A stretch of 45,461 nt of DNA from Acidiferrobacterales bacterium (GCA_919902925.1 CAKKRZ010000035.1:1663-47123); one strand, 5' to 3'. Positions 30,350 through 40,296 are shown, counted from the first letter of the stretch. Numbers and translations are program-made. The notes: a model not told the origin generated them from the letters alone.

Positions 30350-30796
30350 GCGGATGACGAACAGGCCTACGAAAGAACCACCCCGGTTTCACCTCTTCAC
30401 AACCCCACCTGTCCCAGCCACAGCCCAACTAACAGCCGTCTGTTTGTTCAACGATTGCCGGTACCAAAGTCCTGGCGCAATTCCGAGTTTCTCGATCAAC
30501 AATGACCAGCAAACCGTTTGTTATTTATGGAAATTGGTCCGTTTGCCGAATCAGTGTTTTCACGTCGGCAGGATAAGAGTATCGTTTTACGAGCAAATGG
30601 CCGGTTAAGGAGCATTCTCCCTATTCTTCCACACACGGTACGCAAAACCTGCCATGGCGTGTGTCTGTACCCGCACACTACGTGTTGTCTGGTGCGGTAA
30701 ATCGTAACGGCTGTCGTCAGGGATTTTCAGGTAGCGGGAGCACCGCACTCCCTCCTGGCTATCCATTAATCGTGGAGTGCACAAATGGAGGATGCC
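30350..30796. other. Long intergenic region before the cupin-like gene
   Basis: 447 bases, clearly more AT-rich than its surroundings, with no convincing gene on either strand. Near the end, GCACTCC (30745-30751) and GGAGTGC (30774-30780) form an inverted repeat just before the translation start region. No promoter is called. It may be decayed DNA or a long leader. Confidence 0.5.
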
Positions 30797-31180
30797 ATGA
30801 ACGCGAACAAGAAGTGGCTGGTGTCGGGTTTTGGCAGTGGGTTTCTGGCAGCGACGGCGTTGTGGGCAATTGCCGCCAATGCGCCCCTTTCACACGAGGC
30901 GGAACCTGGTGTCTACAAGGTGGTGGCCGAGGATGAGTATCTGCGGGTGGTTGTCGGCACTTGGAAGCCGGGGCAACGGGACAAGTTCCATTCGCACCCG
31001 ATTTTCGTCGCCTACTCGTTGACCGATTGCCACCGGCGCCTCTACAAGCCGGACGGCACATTCGACGAGAAGCAGCTCAAGGCGGGATCAACGCGGGTCT
31101 TCAAAGCGGTGGGATCACACTCCTTCGAGAACGTGGGCAAAATGGAATGCAAGAATCTGCTTGTTGAACGCAAGAAGTAG
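30797..31180 (+). CDS. Exported small cupin-like protein
   Basis: 127 residues. The N-terminal hydrophobic stretch (about 6-26) with AANAPLSHEAE looks like a signal peptide or anchor. The rest is one small beta-barrel like a cupin: VAEDEYLRVVVGTWKPGQRDKFHSHPIFVAYSL, with His residues in the HSHP pair and a later GSHSFEN motif that could bind metal. Function is unknown; periplasmic location is inferred. The ATG at 30797 has GGAGG five bases upstream, so it is preferred over 30785. A terminator follows. Confidence 0.8.
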   Translation: MNANKKWLVSGFGSGFLAATALWAIAANAPLSHEAEPGVYKVVAEDEYLRVVVGTWKPGQRDKFHSHPIFVAYSLTDCHRRLYKPDGTFDEKQLKAGSTRVFKAVGSHSFENVGKMECKNLLVERKK

Positions 31181-31226
31181 GCACACATACAAGGCAGAAA
31201 ACGCCTTAACACGACGTAAACGCCAG

Positions 31227-31249
31227 GGGGCGGGTAACCGCCCCTTTTT
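31227..31249 (+). terminator. Rho-independent terminator after the cupin-like gene
   Basis: GGGGCGG-GTAA-CCGCCCC (31227-31244) followed by TTTTT. Nearly identical to the terminator after fba at 28421. The convergent cbbR gene ends 44 bases further on. Confidence 0.88.
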
Positions 31250-31293
31250 CAATTTTGCATTGGTCATTCGCCTGGGGCGGGAATGCCGTTTGT

Positions 31294-32193
31294 TCAGGTG
31301 TGTGTCCGAGTCTCATCCAGCAGGAATTTTCTGAACGCTTCCGCCGCCGCCGACGGGCGTTTGCCACGCCGGTGTACCACGTACCAGTGGCGCATGATCG
31401 GAAACTCGGCGATGTCGAGCACGACGAGGCGTTTTAACGCGAGTTCCTGTTCGATAGTGGCGCGTGACAGCAGCCCGAGCCCGAGCCCGGCCTGCACGGA
31501 TTGCTTAATCGCTTCGTTCGAGCCCACCTCCATGCCGGTCTTGAGCCGCATGCCGCGCTCGTTGAAGAAGCGTTCCATGGCGATGCGGGTGCCGGAGCCG
31601 GATTCGCGCACGAGGAAGGTTTCTTCCTGTAACCGCGCGAGGGGGATCTTTTTCTTGCCGGCGAGCGGGTGATCGAGTGGGGCCACGACCACCAGCGGGT
31701 TGTCCTTGAAGGCTTCGGCCTCGACATCGGCCTCGACCGGCGGCTGGCCCATGATGACGAGGTCGACCGTGTTCTCGCCCAGTTGCCTTAATAGTGTCTC
31801 GCGGTTCGTGACATCGAGCGAGATCGTCACGTCCGGAAAATTGCGCGAGAAGCTGCCGAGCAGGACGGGGATGAAGTAATTGGCGGTGGTGGCGACCGAT
31901 ATGCGCAGACGCCCGCCCTGCATGCCCTTCATGCGATTCAACACCGTTTCCATCTCATCGAGTTGCTGGCCGATGGTGCGGGCGTAGGCCAACACTTCTT
32001 TTCCGGCCTCGGTCAGATGGATGCGTTTGCCGAGCTGTTCAAATAGCGCCAGACCCAGTTGTTCCTCCAGCTGCTTGACCTGCATGGACACCGCCGGCTG
32101 GGTTAAAAAGAATTCCTCGGCTGCGCGCGTGTAGTTCAGGTGGCGTGCAACCGCTTCGAAGATCTTGAGTTGCCTTAAGCTGATGTTTTTCAT
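31294..32193 (-). CDS. cbbR: LysR-type regulator of the RuBisCO operon, CbbR
   Basis: 299 residues, typical LysR family. The N-terminal winged helix-turn-helix is LRQLKIFEAVARHLNYTRAAEEFFLTQPAVSMQVKQLEE, followed by the effector-binding domain (about 90-295) with VDLVIMGQPP and FLVRESGSGTR. CbbR proteins activate Calvin-cycle operons and sense metabolites such as NADPH, ATP or RuBP. It is divergent from cbbL with a 196-base shared control region, exactly the usual arrangement. Confidence 0.93.
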   Translation of the reverse strand: MKNISLRQLKIFEAVARHLNYTRAAEEFFLTQPAVSMQVKQLEEQLGLALFEQLGKRIHLTEAGKEVLAYARTIGQQLDEMETVLNRMKGMQGGRLRISVATTANYFIPVLLGSFSRNFPDVTISLDVTNRETLLRQLGENTVDLVIMGQPPVEADVEAEAFKDNPLVVVAPLDHPLAGKKKIPLARLQEETFLVRESGSGTRIAMERFFNERGMRLKTGMEVGSNEAIKQSVQAGLGLGLLSRATIEQELALKRLVVLDIAEFPIMRHWYVVHRRGKRPSAAAEAFRKFLLDETRTHT

Positions 32194-32215
32194 GGAGCCG
32201 CTCGGTAATTCAACT

Positions 32216-32262
32216 ATAAGTTAAATCTTATCATGACCATCATAAAATATGACTATTGTTTA
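32216..32262. promoter_or_regulatory. Probable CbbR operator array in the cbbR-cbbL intergenic region
   Basis: The established CbbR motif is TNA-N7-TNA. By eye it occurs as TTA(32221)-N7-TCA(32231), TCA(32240)-N7-TGA(32250) and TGA(32250)-N7-TTA(32260). A dyad ATAAG-N6-CTTAT (32216-32231) overlaps the first pair. The block is very AT-rich and lies 23-70 bases from the cbbR start, a standard place for LysR-type binding. Confidence 0.6.
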
Positions 32263-32371
32263 TGGTTAATTCGGGTATGGTAGCCGCCGATGCAAGAGTC
32301 TGCGCCAGGCCATTTCTTCATCAGTTTTGAGCGGGGTGGCCGACGGTAGTGCAACAGTTTTTCCACAGTAA

Positions 32372-33874
<1,503 letters not shown>

Positions 33875-33896
33875 TTTATTTTAGGAGAAGCAACTT

Positions 33897-34331
33897 ATGA
33901 TGACCAATCAAGGTAATCGCGTCACACAAGGGCAGTTTTCGTTTCTGCCTGACTTGACCGATGCGCAAATCACCGCGCAAATCAAATATGCCCTGAGCAA
34001 GGGCTGGGCGTCGAGCGTTGAGTACACCGACGATCCGCACCCGCGCAACACCTATTGGGAAATGTTCGGCAACCCGATGTTCGACCTGAAGGATCCCGCC
34101 GGGATTCTGATGGAGATCAACAATTGTCGTAAGACGTTCCCGAATCACTACATCCGCGTCATCGCGTTCAGCGCCGTGCGTGGGGTAGAGAGCGTGACCA
34201 TGTCTTACATTGTGAACCGTCCCAAGAAAGAGCCGGGCTTCGGTCTGGTGCGTCAGGAAACAGATGGCCGCACCATGCGCTACACCATTCACTCTTACGC
34301 CACCGACAAGCCGGAAGGCGAGCGGTATTAA
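33897..34331 (+). CDS. cbbS: RuBisCO small subunit, red-type
   Basis: 144 residues. It starts with [18 protein letters not shown], has the [32 protein letters not shown] segment, and carries the C-terminal beta-hairpin extension (about 110-140: [21 protein letters not shown]) that red-type small subunits use to build a barrel in the centre of the L8S8 complex. The ATG at 33897 has AGGAG nine bases upstream. It directly follows cbbL. A palindromic repeat and a terminator-like hairpin separate it from cbbX. Confidence 0.97.
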   Translation: MMTNQGNRVTQGQFSFLPDLTDAQITAQIKYALSKGWASSVEYTDDPHPRNTYWEMFGNPMFDLKDPAGILMEINNCRKTFPNHYIRVIAFSAVRGVESVTMSYIVNRPKKEPGFGLVRQETDGRTMRYTIHSYATDKPEGERY

Positions 34332-34340
34332 TATTCAGAT

Positions 34341-34376
34341 GTAGGGCGGGTTAGGCCGACAGGCCGTAACCCACCG
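34341..34376. repeat. REP-like palindrome after cbbS
   Basis: GTAGGGCGGGTTAGGCC-GACA-GGCC followed by GTAACCCACC folds into a stem with GGGTTA pairing with TAACCC. Elements beginning GTAGGG(C/T)GGGTTA are common dispersed intergenic repeats in proteobacteria. It begins 10 bases after the cbbS stop. Confidence 0.6.
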
Positions 34377-34394
34377 AACCGTTGAAACTGCAGC

Positions 34395-34424
34395 ACACCC
34401 GGGGCGCGAGCCCCGGGTGTTTTT
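34395..34424 (+). terminator. Terminator-like hairpin between cbbS and cbbX
   Basis: ACACCCGGGGC-GCGA-GCCCCGGGTGT is a perfect 11-base stem with a four-base loop, running into TTTTT. It should stop or reduce transcription from cbbLS into cbbX. Confidence 0.88.
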
Positions 34425-34470
34425 CCCCGCCGAACACCGGCATCTTTTATCCAAGCGATGAGGCAGCAAC

Positions 34471-35415
34471 ATGTCGCCGAACGATTCCAAAACCACGCCG
34501 GACGACATCCACGTGGACCTCGATGCCGAATTCAAGGCATCCAATATCCAGGAACTGCTCGACCAGCTCGACCGTGAGCTGATCGGTTTAAAACCTGTCA
34601 AGACCCGTATCCGCGAAACCGCAGCGCTGCTGCTGGTCGACCGCGTGCGCCAGAAAATGGGCCTGACCGCCGGCGCGCCCAGCCTGCACATGTGTTTCAC
34701 CGGCAACCCCGGCACCGGCAAGACCACGGTGGCCATGCGTATGGGCGAAATCCTCAAGCGCCTCGGTTATGTGCGCGAAGGTCACCTCGTCACCGTGACG
34801 CGCGACGACCTCGTGGGCCAGTACATCGGCCACACCGCGCCCAAGACCAAGGAAGTCATCAAGAAGGCCATGGGCGGCGTGTTGTTTATCGACGAGGCCT
34901 ATTATCTCTACAAGCCCGAGAACGAGCGCGACTACGGCGCCGAGTCCATCGAAATCCTGTTGCAGGTCATGGAAAACAACCGCGACGACCTGGTCGTGAT
35001 CCTGGCCGGTTACAAGGATCGTATGGACAAATTTTTTCACAGCAACCCCGGCATGCGCTCGCGCGTCGCACACCACATTGACTTCCCGGACTACAGTCCG
35101 AGCGAATTGCTTAGCATCGCCAAGCTCATGCTGGCAAGCCAGAACTACCGTCTCAGCCCCGAGGGCGAGAAGGCGTTCGGTGAGTACATCAAGCTGCGCA
35201 TGAAGCTCGAACATTTCGCCAATGCCCGCTCGGTGCGCAACGCGTTGGACCGCGCGCGCCTGCGTCAGGCCAACCGCCTGTTCCTCGGGGCCAAGAAAAA
35301 TCTCTCCAAGACCGACCTCATGACACTCGAAGCCGAAGACATACTCGCGAGCCGCGTGTTCAAGGAAGGCGCGCTCGATCTCGATGGCGATGAGGGCGCG
35401 GATCATTCCGCGTGA
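34471..35415 (+). CDS. cbbX: Red-type RuBisCO activase CbbX (AAA+ ATPase)
   Basis: 314 residues. Walker [10 protein letters not shown] is at about 78-86 and Walker B LFIDEA at about 138-143; sensor and arginine-finger region follow around [17 protein letters not shown]. CbbX hexamers pull the C-terminus of the red-type large subunit to release inhibitory sugar phosphates. Presence next to Form IC cbbLS is expected. It starts 139 bases after cbbS, behind a terminator-like hairpin. Confidence 0.96.
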   Translation: MSPNDSKTTPDDIHVDLDAEFKASNIQELLDQLDRELIGLKPVKTRIRETAALLLVDRVRQKMGLTAGAPSLHMCFTGNPGTGKTTVAMRMGEILKRLGYVREGHLVTVTRDDLVGQYIGHTAPKTKEVIKKAMGGVLFIDEAYYLYKPENERDYGAESIEILLQVMENNRDDLVVILAGYKDRMDKFFHSNPGMRSRVAHHIDFPDYSPSELLSIAKLMLASQNYRLSPEGEKAFGEYIKLRMKLEHFANARSVRNALDRARLRQANRLFLGAKKNLSKTDLMTLEAEDILASRVFKEGALDLDGDEGADHSA

Positions 35416-35447
35416 ACAGGGACGCGCGCAAGCGCGCTCGGCTCGCT

Positions 35448-35541
35448 CCCTTCTCCCTCCGGGAGAAGGGGTGGGGATGAGGGGGGTTGGTAGAAACGTT
35501 AAGGAAGCCCCCACCCCTCTCCCGCTGATGCGGGAGAGGGG
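35448..35541. repeat. Paired-hairpin repeat (BIME-like), copy 2
   Basis: Left hairpin CTTCTCCC-TCC-GGGAGAAG (35450-35468) is base-for-base the same as the left hairpin at 43051-43069. Right hairpin CCTCTCCCGC-TGAT-GCGGGAGAGG lies at 35516-35539. GGGGATGAGGGGG and CCCCCACCCC between them also pair, giving a long outer stem. Confidence 0.75.
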
Positions 35542-35570
35542 GAGCAGGCGAAAATCCATTTTATGATCCG

Positions 35571-35888
35571 ATGAACCTTAACGAACTCCACGCCGCCATC
35601 AGCAAGGCGCTCGCGCAAACGTCAGAAACCGCACCCCTGCACGGTCTGGCGATTGAAGCGGAGCGCCTGGCCGACATGACCGGCTGGGCGATTGGACCGA
35701 TCGATCCGCAAGGGCGAATCGCCGCCGCCTTCGAATTACTTAAACTGCAGGCCCGGGTGCGTTTCGAGGAAACACAGAGCCCCGAGGTGGCGCAGTTGCA
35801 CGACGCGCTCGGAGACCTCATCAACGCCATCGCCAGTCACGACGACGATCTCAACCCCGACGGGATCGGTGCTTCCGAGGACGACTGA
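35571..35888 (+). CDS. Small hypothetical acidic protein downstream of cbbX
   Basis: 105 residues, not recognised. It is acidic (SHDDDLNPDGIGASEDD at the end), mostly helical by composition (ELHAAISKALAQ, AAAFELLKLQARVRF, LHDALGDLINAI), with no signal peptide or membrane segment. It lies 155 bases after cbbX, behind a repeat, so co-transcription is uncertain. Its stop overlaps the 5' edge of a truD remnant, as if the two were once translationally coupled. Confidence 0.65.
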   Translation: MNLNELHAAISKALAQTSETAPLHGLAIEAERLADMTGWAIGPIDPQGRIAAAFELLKLQARVRFEETQSPEVAQLHDALGDLINAIASHDDDLNPDGIGASEDD

Positions 35889-36128
35889 CTGAGCCGTCCT
35901 GGCCGCGTACCGCGCTCCCGCCGTTGACTGCCGCGACGCTGCGCGCGACGCCGGAGGATTTCATCGTTGAAGAGCGTATGCCATTCACCCTGGCCGGCGC
36001 GGGCGAACACCTGTGGGTGAAGCTGTGCAAGCGCGGCCGACACCGAGCAGGTGGCAAAGCAGCTTGCGCGTACGGCCGGAGTGTCCGGTCGGGTGTTCCC
36101 GTATTTTCCGTTAATATCCTGTGCATGA
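35885..36128 (+). pseudogene. Frameshifted 5' remnant of a second truD
   Basis: The translated stretch LRATPEDFIVEERMPFTLAGAGEHLWVKLCKRG aligns to the start of TruD (compare LRTQPEDFVVSEELGFPLTGSGEHVW in the intact gene at 39184). After KRG (about 36031-36038) the homology shifts to the +1 frame and continues as ADTEQVAKQLARTAGVSGR, then stops at about 36091. The rest of TruD, about 300 residues including the catalytic Asp, is missing. The shifted frame ends at a TGA that overlaps the ATG of the next gene. By eye about half the residues match the intact copy, so this is not a recent duplicate. Confidence 0.8.
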
Positions 36129-37069
36129 ATCCTGAACGCCTGAAGATTGTGGACGTCGCGGTCGGTGTGGTCCAACAATCAGACGGCCGAGTCCTGCTGG
36201 CTGAGCGGCCTCCCGGAAAACCGTGGGCTGGATACTGGGAATTTCCGGGTGGCAAGATCGAGCCCGGAGAGAGTGCCCTGCAGGCCCTCAGTCGCGAACT
36301 GCACGAGGAACTCGGCATCGAGATCGATCGCGCCTACCCGTGGATTACCTTCAACTACGCCTACCCCGAGAAACTCGTGCGCCTGCATTTCTACCGCGTA
36401 CACGTCTGGCACGGCACACCCCATGGGCGCGAAACGCAGCGCATGTCATGGGAGGACCCGCTCGCCATCGGTGTCCAGCCGCTGCTGCCGGCCAACGAGT
36501 CGGTTCTGCGCGCGCTGAACCTGCCGCCGGTGTATGCCATCACGAATGCCGGCAAGCTCGGTGTCGATGCATTTATGGACCGGCTTCGGGCGGCACTGAA
36601 GAGCGGGGTGCGGCTGATTCAGGTGCGCGAGCCGCCGATGGCTCCGGCACAACTGGCGGAATTCGCCCAGCAGGTGGTGACTCTTGCCCACGCGCACGGT
36701 GCACGGGTATTGGTTAGCGGCGACAGGGTCGTCGCGCAACGCGCCGGCGCCGATGGTGTGCATCTGCCGGCAGAGCAGCTGATGATGCTCTCGGCCCCGC
36801 CCGACACGGGGTTGTGGGCAGCCTCGTGCCACAACGCCGCTGAATTGGCGCGCGCCGCCCAACTCAACGCCAGCTTCGTGGTGCTGTCTCCGGTATTGCC
36901 GACGCCGACCCATCCCGAGGCCGCCGGCATGGGTTGGGGGAGATTTGCGGAGCTGATTCGCGACTACCCGCTGCCGGTGTATGCGCTTGGCGGCATGAAG
37001 CTCGATCATCTGGACACAGCCATGCAGCGCGGCGCACACGGTATCGCGCTCCTGAGCGGTATTTGGTGA
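36125..37069 (+). CDS. Nudix hydrolase (MutT-type) fused to a ThiE-like domain
   Basis: 314 residues in two domains. Residues 1-130 are a MutT-type Nudix hydrolase with the full Nudix box (GGKIEPGESALQALSRELHEELGI near residue 40). Residues about 135-314 resemble thiamine phosphate synthase (YAITNAGKLGVDAF, VRLIQVREPPM, GADGVHLP, VVLSPVLPTPTHPEA, YALGGM). This fusion is known in Pseudomonas and other gammaproteobacteria; it probably cleans 8-oxo-dGTP, while the role of the ThiE-like half is unclear. The ATG lies inside the truD remnant, with no clear Shine-Dalgarno sequence. Confidence 0.9.
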   Translation: MNPERLKIVDVAVGVVQQSDGRVLLAERPPGKPWAGYWEFPGGKIEPGESALQALSRELHEELGIEIDRAYPWITFNYAYPEKLVRLHFYRVHVWHGTPHGRETQRMSWEDPLAIGVQPLLPANESVLRALNLPPVYAITNAGKLGVDAFMDRLRAALKSGVRLIQVREPPMAPAQLAEFAQQVVTLAHAHGARVLVSGDRVVAQRAGADGVHLPAEQLMMLSAPPDTGLWAASCHNAAELARAAQLNASFVVLSPVLPTPTHPEAAGMGWGRFAELIRDYPLPVYALGGMKLDHLDTAMQRGAHGIALLSGIW

Positions 37070-37133
37070 AGCCCGCGAAGCGCCCATGGCCCGACATGGG
37101 CACAGCCGGTAGAATGCCGCCCGGGACGTACGC

Positions 37134-38165
37134 ATGCGCTTCACTCTGACACAACCGGACGACTGGCATCTGCATCTGCGCGATGGCGCGGCGCTGGCCG
37201 CGGTGCTGCCCGATACGGCACGTCGGTTCGCGCGCGCCATTGTCATGCCCAACCTGAAACCGCCGGTCACGACCGTCGAGGCCGCGCGCGCCTATCGCGA
37301 GCGGATTCTGGCCGCATTGCCAAAAGGTATGAGCTTCGAGCCGCTCATGACCCTTTATCTCACCGATGTCACGAAGCCCGATGAAATCGCCAAGGCCAAG
37401 GCGAGCGGTTTCGTGCAGGCCGTGAAATATTACCCGGCCGGCGCCACCACCAACTCGGAAAACGGCGTGACCGATCTGAAGCGCGTCAATCCCGTATTGA
37501 CGGAGATGGAGAAGCATGACCTTCCGCTCTTGCTGCACGGCGAGGTGACCGACAGCGATGTCGATGTCTTTGACCGCGAGGCGGTGTTTATCGATCGCCA
37601 TCTGGCACCACTCACGCGCGCGTTCCCCAAGCTGCGTATCGTTTTCGAGCACGTGACGACGAAACAGGGTGTGAGCTTTGTCGAGCAGGCCGGGCCGAAC
37701 ATGGCGGCAACGATCACCGCCCATCATCTGCTGCTCAACCGCAATGCCATGTTCGCCGGCGGCATCCGCCCGCACGCCTATTGTCTGCCGGTGTTGAAGC
37801 GCGAGGAGCATCGACAGGCCTTGGTGCGTGCCGCCACCGGTGGCAACCCGAAATTCTTCCTCGGCACCGACAGCGCGCCGCATGGCCGGCGCACCAAGGA
37901 GTCGGGCTGCGGCTGTGCCGGTATCTACGCGGCGCACGCGGCCATCGAACTGTATGCCGAAGCCTTCGAGCAGGCTGGCGCGCTCGACCGGCTGGAGGCA
38001 TTTGCCAGTTTCCACGGACCGGATTTCTACCGACTTCCCCGCAACCGCCACCAGCTGGTGCTGGTGAAGGACTCCTGGACAGTTCCCGCCGAGCAGACCT
38101 TCGGTGACGACACGCTGGTCCCCTTGCGTGCGGGGGAAACCATTAGCTGGCGCCTGGCCGGCTGA
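37134..38165 (+). CDS. pyrC: Dihydroorotase, class II
   Basis: 343 residues, the E. coli PyrC type. The metal site begins with [10 protein letters not shown] (residues 9-18), the carboxylated lysine is in [15 protein letters not shown] near residue 100, further His ligands are in LLLHGEV and IVFEHVTT, and the catalytic Asp is in FLGTDSAPH. It makes dihydroorotate in pyrimidine synthesis. Located 64 bases after the Nudix gene and 34 bases before the TerC gene. Confidence 0.96.
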   Translation: MRFTLTQPDDWHLHLRDGAALAAVLPDTARRFARAIVMPNLKPPVTTVEAARAYRERILAALPKGMSFEPLMTLYLTDVTKPDEIAKAKASGFVQAVKYYPAGATTNSENGVTDLKRVNPVLTEMEKHDLPLLLHGEVTDSDVDVFDREAVFIDRHLAPLTRAFPKLRIVFEHVTTKQGVSFVEQAGPNMAATITAHHLLLNRNAMFAGGIRPHAYCLPVLKREEHRQALVRAATGGNPKFFLGTDSAPHGRRTKESGCGCAGIYAAHAAIELYAEAFEQAGALDRLEAFASFHGPDFYRLPRNRHQLVLVKDSWTVPAEQTFGDDTLVPLRAGETISWRLAG

Positions 38166-38199
38166 TCGACGTTCTGTTCTTTCCCGAGGCTCGTTCATC

Positions 38200-39156
38200 A
38201 TGATTGAAACCATTGCTGCTGGCTGGATGTGGGCCGTCTTTATCGTGTTTGTGCTCGCTATGCTGGCCGTCGATCTCTATGTTTTCGGTGGGCGGGTGGC
38301 ACACCGGGTCACGCCGCGCGAGGCACTGGCCTGGTCGCTGGTATGGGTGACGCTGTCGTTCGCCTTCGCGGGATTATTGTGGTGGTACCTGGACGGCACC
38401 GCCGGACGGGAGGTCGCCAACACCAAGTCGCTTGAGTTCCTGACGGGTTATTTGATCGAGAAATCGTTGTCGGTCGACAACATCTTTGTATTCCTGATGA
38501 TCTTCGGCTACTTCGCCGTGCCGGCGGAGTATCAGCGGCGTGTGCTGCTGTACGGCGTGCTCGGCGCGATCGTGTTGCGCGCCATCATGATCCTGGCCGG
38601 TGTCTGGATCGTGAGCATGTTTCACTGGGTTCTGTACCTGTTCGGGGCGTTCCTGGTCGTCACCGGCATCAAGATGTTCCTGTTCGCCGAACACAAGCCG
38701 GACCTGGAAAAGAACCCGGTGCTGCGCTGGATGCGCGGGCACCTGCGCATCACGCCTGGCTTCGAGGGTGAGCGCTTTTTTGCGCATCGCGACGGCGTAC
38801 GATACGTCACGCCGCTGCTGCTGGTGCTCGTGCTGGTCGAGGTGAGCGACATTGTGTTCGCGGTCGACAGCATTCCGGCGATCTTTGCGATCACGGCCGA
38901 TCCCTTCATCGTCTTTACCTCGAATATCTTCGCCATTCTCGGTCTGCGCGCCCTGTATTTCCTGCTGGCGGATGCCGCCGACCGTTTCCACCTGCTCAAG
39001 TACGGACTGGCCCTGGTACTGCTGTTCGTCGGCACCAAGATGCTGATCGCGCCCTGGTTCAAGATCCCGATTGCCGCGGCGCTCGGTACGGTCGCGGCCA
39101 TTATCGTTACCTCGATGGTGCTGAGCCTGGTCAGGACCCGCAAACACTCCGGCTGA
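38200..39156 (+). CDS. TerC/Alx-family integral membrane protein
   Basis: 318 residues, about nine membrane segments. Conserved acidic membrane motifs are LIEKSLSVDNIFVFLMIF near residue 86 and LVEVSDIVFAVDSIPAIFAIT near residue 212. Members (TerC, Alx, MeeF types) are now linked to Mn2+ export and metallation of exported proteins. There is no yybP-ykoY-type leader: only 34 bases separate it from pyrC. The ATG at 38200 (just after TTCATC) gives the family N-terminus; the open frame farther upstream overlaps pyrC. Confidence 0.92.
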   Translation: MIETIAAGWMWAVFIVFVLAMLAVDLYVFGGRVAHRVTPREALAWSLVWVTLSFAFAGLLWWYLDGTAGREVANTKSLEFLTGYLIEKSLSVDNIFVFLMIFGYFAVPAEYQRRVLLYGVLGAIVLRAIMILAGVWIVSMFHWVLYLFGAFLVVTGIKMFLFAEHKPDLEKNPVLRWMRGHLRITPGFEGERFFAHRDGVRYVTPLLLVLVLVEVSDIVFAVDSIPAIFAITADPFIVFTSNIFAILGLRALYFLLADAADRFHLLKYGLALVLLFVGTKMLIAPWFKIPIAAALGTVAAIIVTSMVLSLVRTRKHSG

Positions 39157-39183
39157 TTGGCCTGATTCGAATCATTTCGCGCG

Positions 39184-40296
39184 ATGTCTGATCTATTCCC
39201 GACCGCGGCCTCGCCGCCGCTGGTGTCCGCGCTGCTGCGAACCCAGCCGGAGGATTTCGTGGTCAGCGAGGAGCTGGGTTTCCCGCTCACCGGTTCCGGT
39301 GAACACGTGTGGCTGCGCGTCCGCAAGCGCGGTTTCAACACCGACCAGGTCGCCGGCCACCTCGCGCGCCGCGCCGGGGTATCGCGCCGCAACGTCAGCT
39401 ATTCCGGCATGAAGGATCGGCATGCCGTGACCGAGCAGTGGTTCAGTGTCTGGCTGCCACGCGCCGAGGTAGCGAACTGGCAGGATGGCATGCCCGAGGG
39501 TGTCGAGGTGATCGAGGTTACCCGCCATTCACGCAAGCTGCAACGCGGCGCCCATCGTTCCAACCGGTTCATCATCACGTTGCGGGAATGTGCCGGTGAC
39601 GCCGCATTGGCCGCACAACGGCTTGCCGAAATCGCCCGGGACGGTGTGCCTAATTATTTCGGTGAGCAGCGTTTCGGGCGTGACGGCGACAACGTGGCTC
39701 ATGCCGAGGCGATGTTCGCCGGGCAGGAAGAGGCGCGGGATAAGCACCGGCGCGGTATCTATCTGTCGGCGGCCCGCTCCTTCCTGTTCAATCTGGTGCT
39801 GGCCCGCCGCGTCACAGACGGCAACTGGAACCGCATCCTGCCGGGCGAAGCGTTGATGCTGGATGGCAAGAACAGCTATTTTATCGCCGATGGGATCAAG
39901 GCGAGGGCCGCAGGCCAAGGACGGCCTGATTGCGGTTTTGCCGATGAAACAGACGACACCCTGTGTGAGCGGTTAGAGCGTCACGACATCCACCCGAGCG
40001 GGCCGTTGTGGGGCGAGGGTGAACTGCCGAGCCGTGGCGAGGCCCGCGCGCTGGAAGAGGGCATCGTGTCTGAACATCGCCCGCTGGCCGATGGGCTCGC
40101 CGCTGCCGGCCTGCGCCAGGAGCGCCGCGCCCTGAGGCTGATACCGGCCGGGCTTTCGCACCAGTGGCTCGACCCGGCCACGCTACGGCTGGAATTTTCC
40201 CTGGCGCGCGGTTGCTATGCCACGACGGTGCTGCGCGAAGTGGCCAACTACCGGAATGCGGCCGGCCAGTCCGGAGCGGGCGACTCGGGAGACTGA
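39184..40296 (+). CDS. truD: tRNA pseudouridine(13) synthase TruD
   Basis: 370 residues. The catalytic region is SYSGMKDRHAVTEQWFSV with the conserved Asp near residue 78; other family blocks are HRSNRFIITLR, GVPNYFGEQRFGRDG, the DIHPSGPLWGEG segment, and the C-terminal FSLARGCYATTVLRE. It makes pseudouridine 13 in tRNA-Glu. A stretch of about 18 residues between IADG and FADE is extra compared with what I expect for TruD and corresponds to a palindromic insertion. It lies 27 bases after the TerC gene and 3 bases before the SemiSWEET gene. Confidence 0.95.
   Translation: MSDLFPTAASPPLVSALLRTQPEDFVVSEELGFPLTGSGEHVWLRVRKRGFNTDQVAGHLARRAGVSRRNVSYSGMKDRHAVTEQWFSVWLPRAEVANWQDGMPEGVEVIEVTRHSRKLQRGAHRSNRFIITLRECAGDAALAAQRLAEIARDGVPNYFGEQRFGRDGDNVAHAEAMFAGQEEARDKHRRGIYLSAARSFLFNLVLARRVTDGNWNRILPGEALMLDGKNSYFIADGIKARAAGQGRPDCGFADETDDTLCERLERHDIHPSGPLWGEGELPSRGEARALEEGIVSEHRPLADGLAAAGLRQERRALRLIPAGLSHQWLDPATLRLEFSLARGCYATTVLREVANYRNAAGQSGAGDSGD
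39893..39946 (+). repeat. In-frame palindromic insertion inside truD
   Basis: GCCGATG is present at 39886-39892 and again at 39940-39946, exactly 54 bases (18 codons) apart. The intervening DNA contains CCGCAGGCC and GGCCTG plus GCGG, an imperfect inverted repeat around AAGGAC (about 39908-39934). Removing one 54-base unit joins SYFIAD to ETDDTLCERL, which is a normal TruD sequence. The unit therefore looks like a small palindromic insertion with a 7-base target duplication. Confidence 0.65.

Noticed and set aside
35924-37069. A 381-residue frame joining the truD remnant and the Nudix gene as one fusion protein
   Set aside because: The first 67 codons are half TruD residues and half frameshifted sequence. 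The Nudix family N-terminus (MNPERLKIVDVAVGVV) starts at the ATG at 36125.
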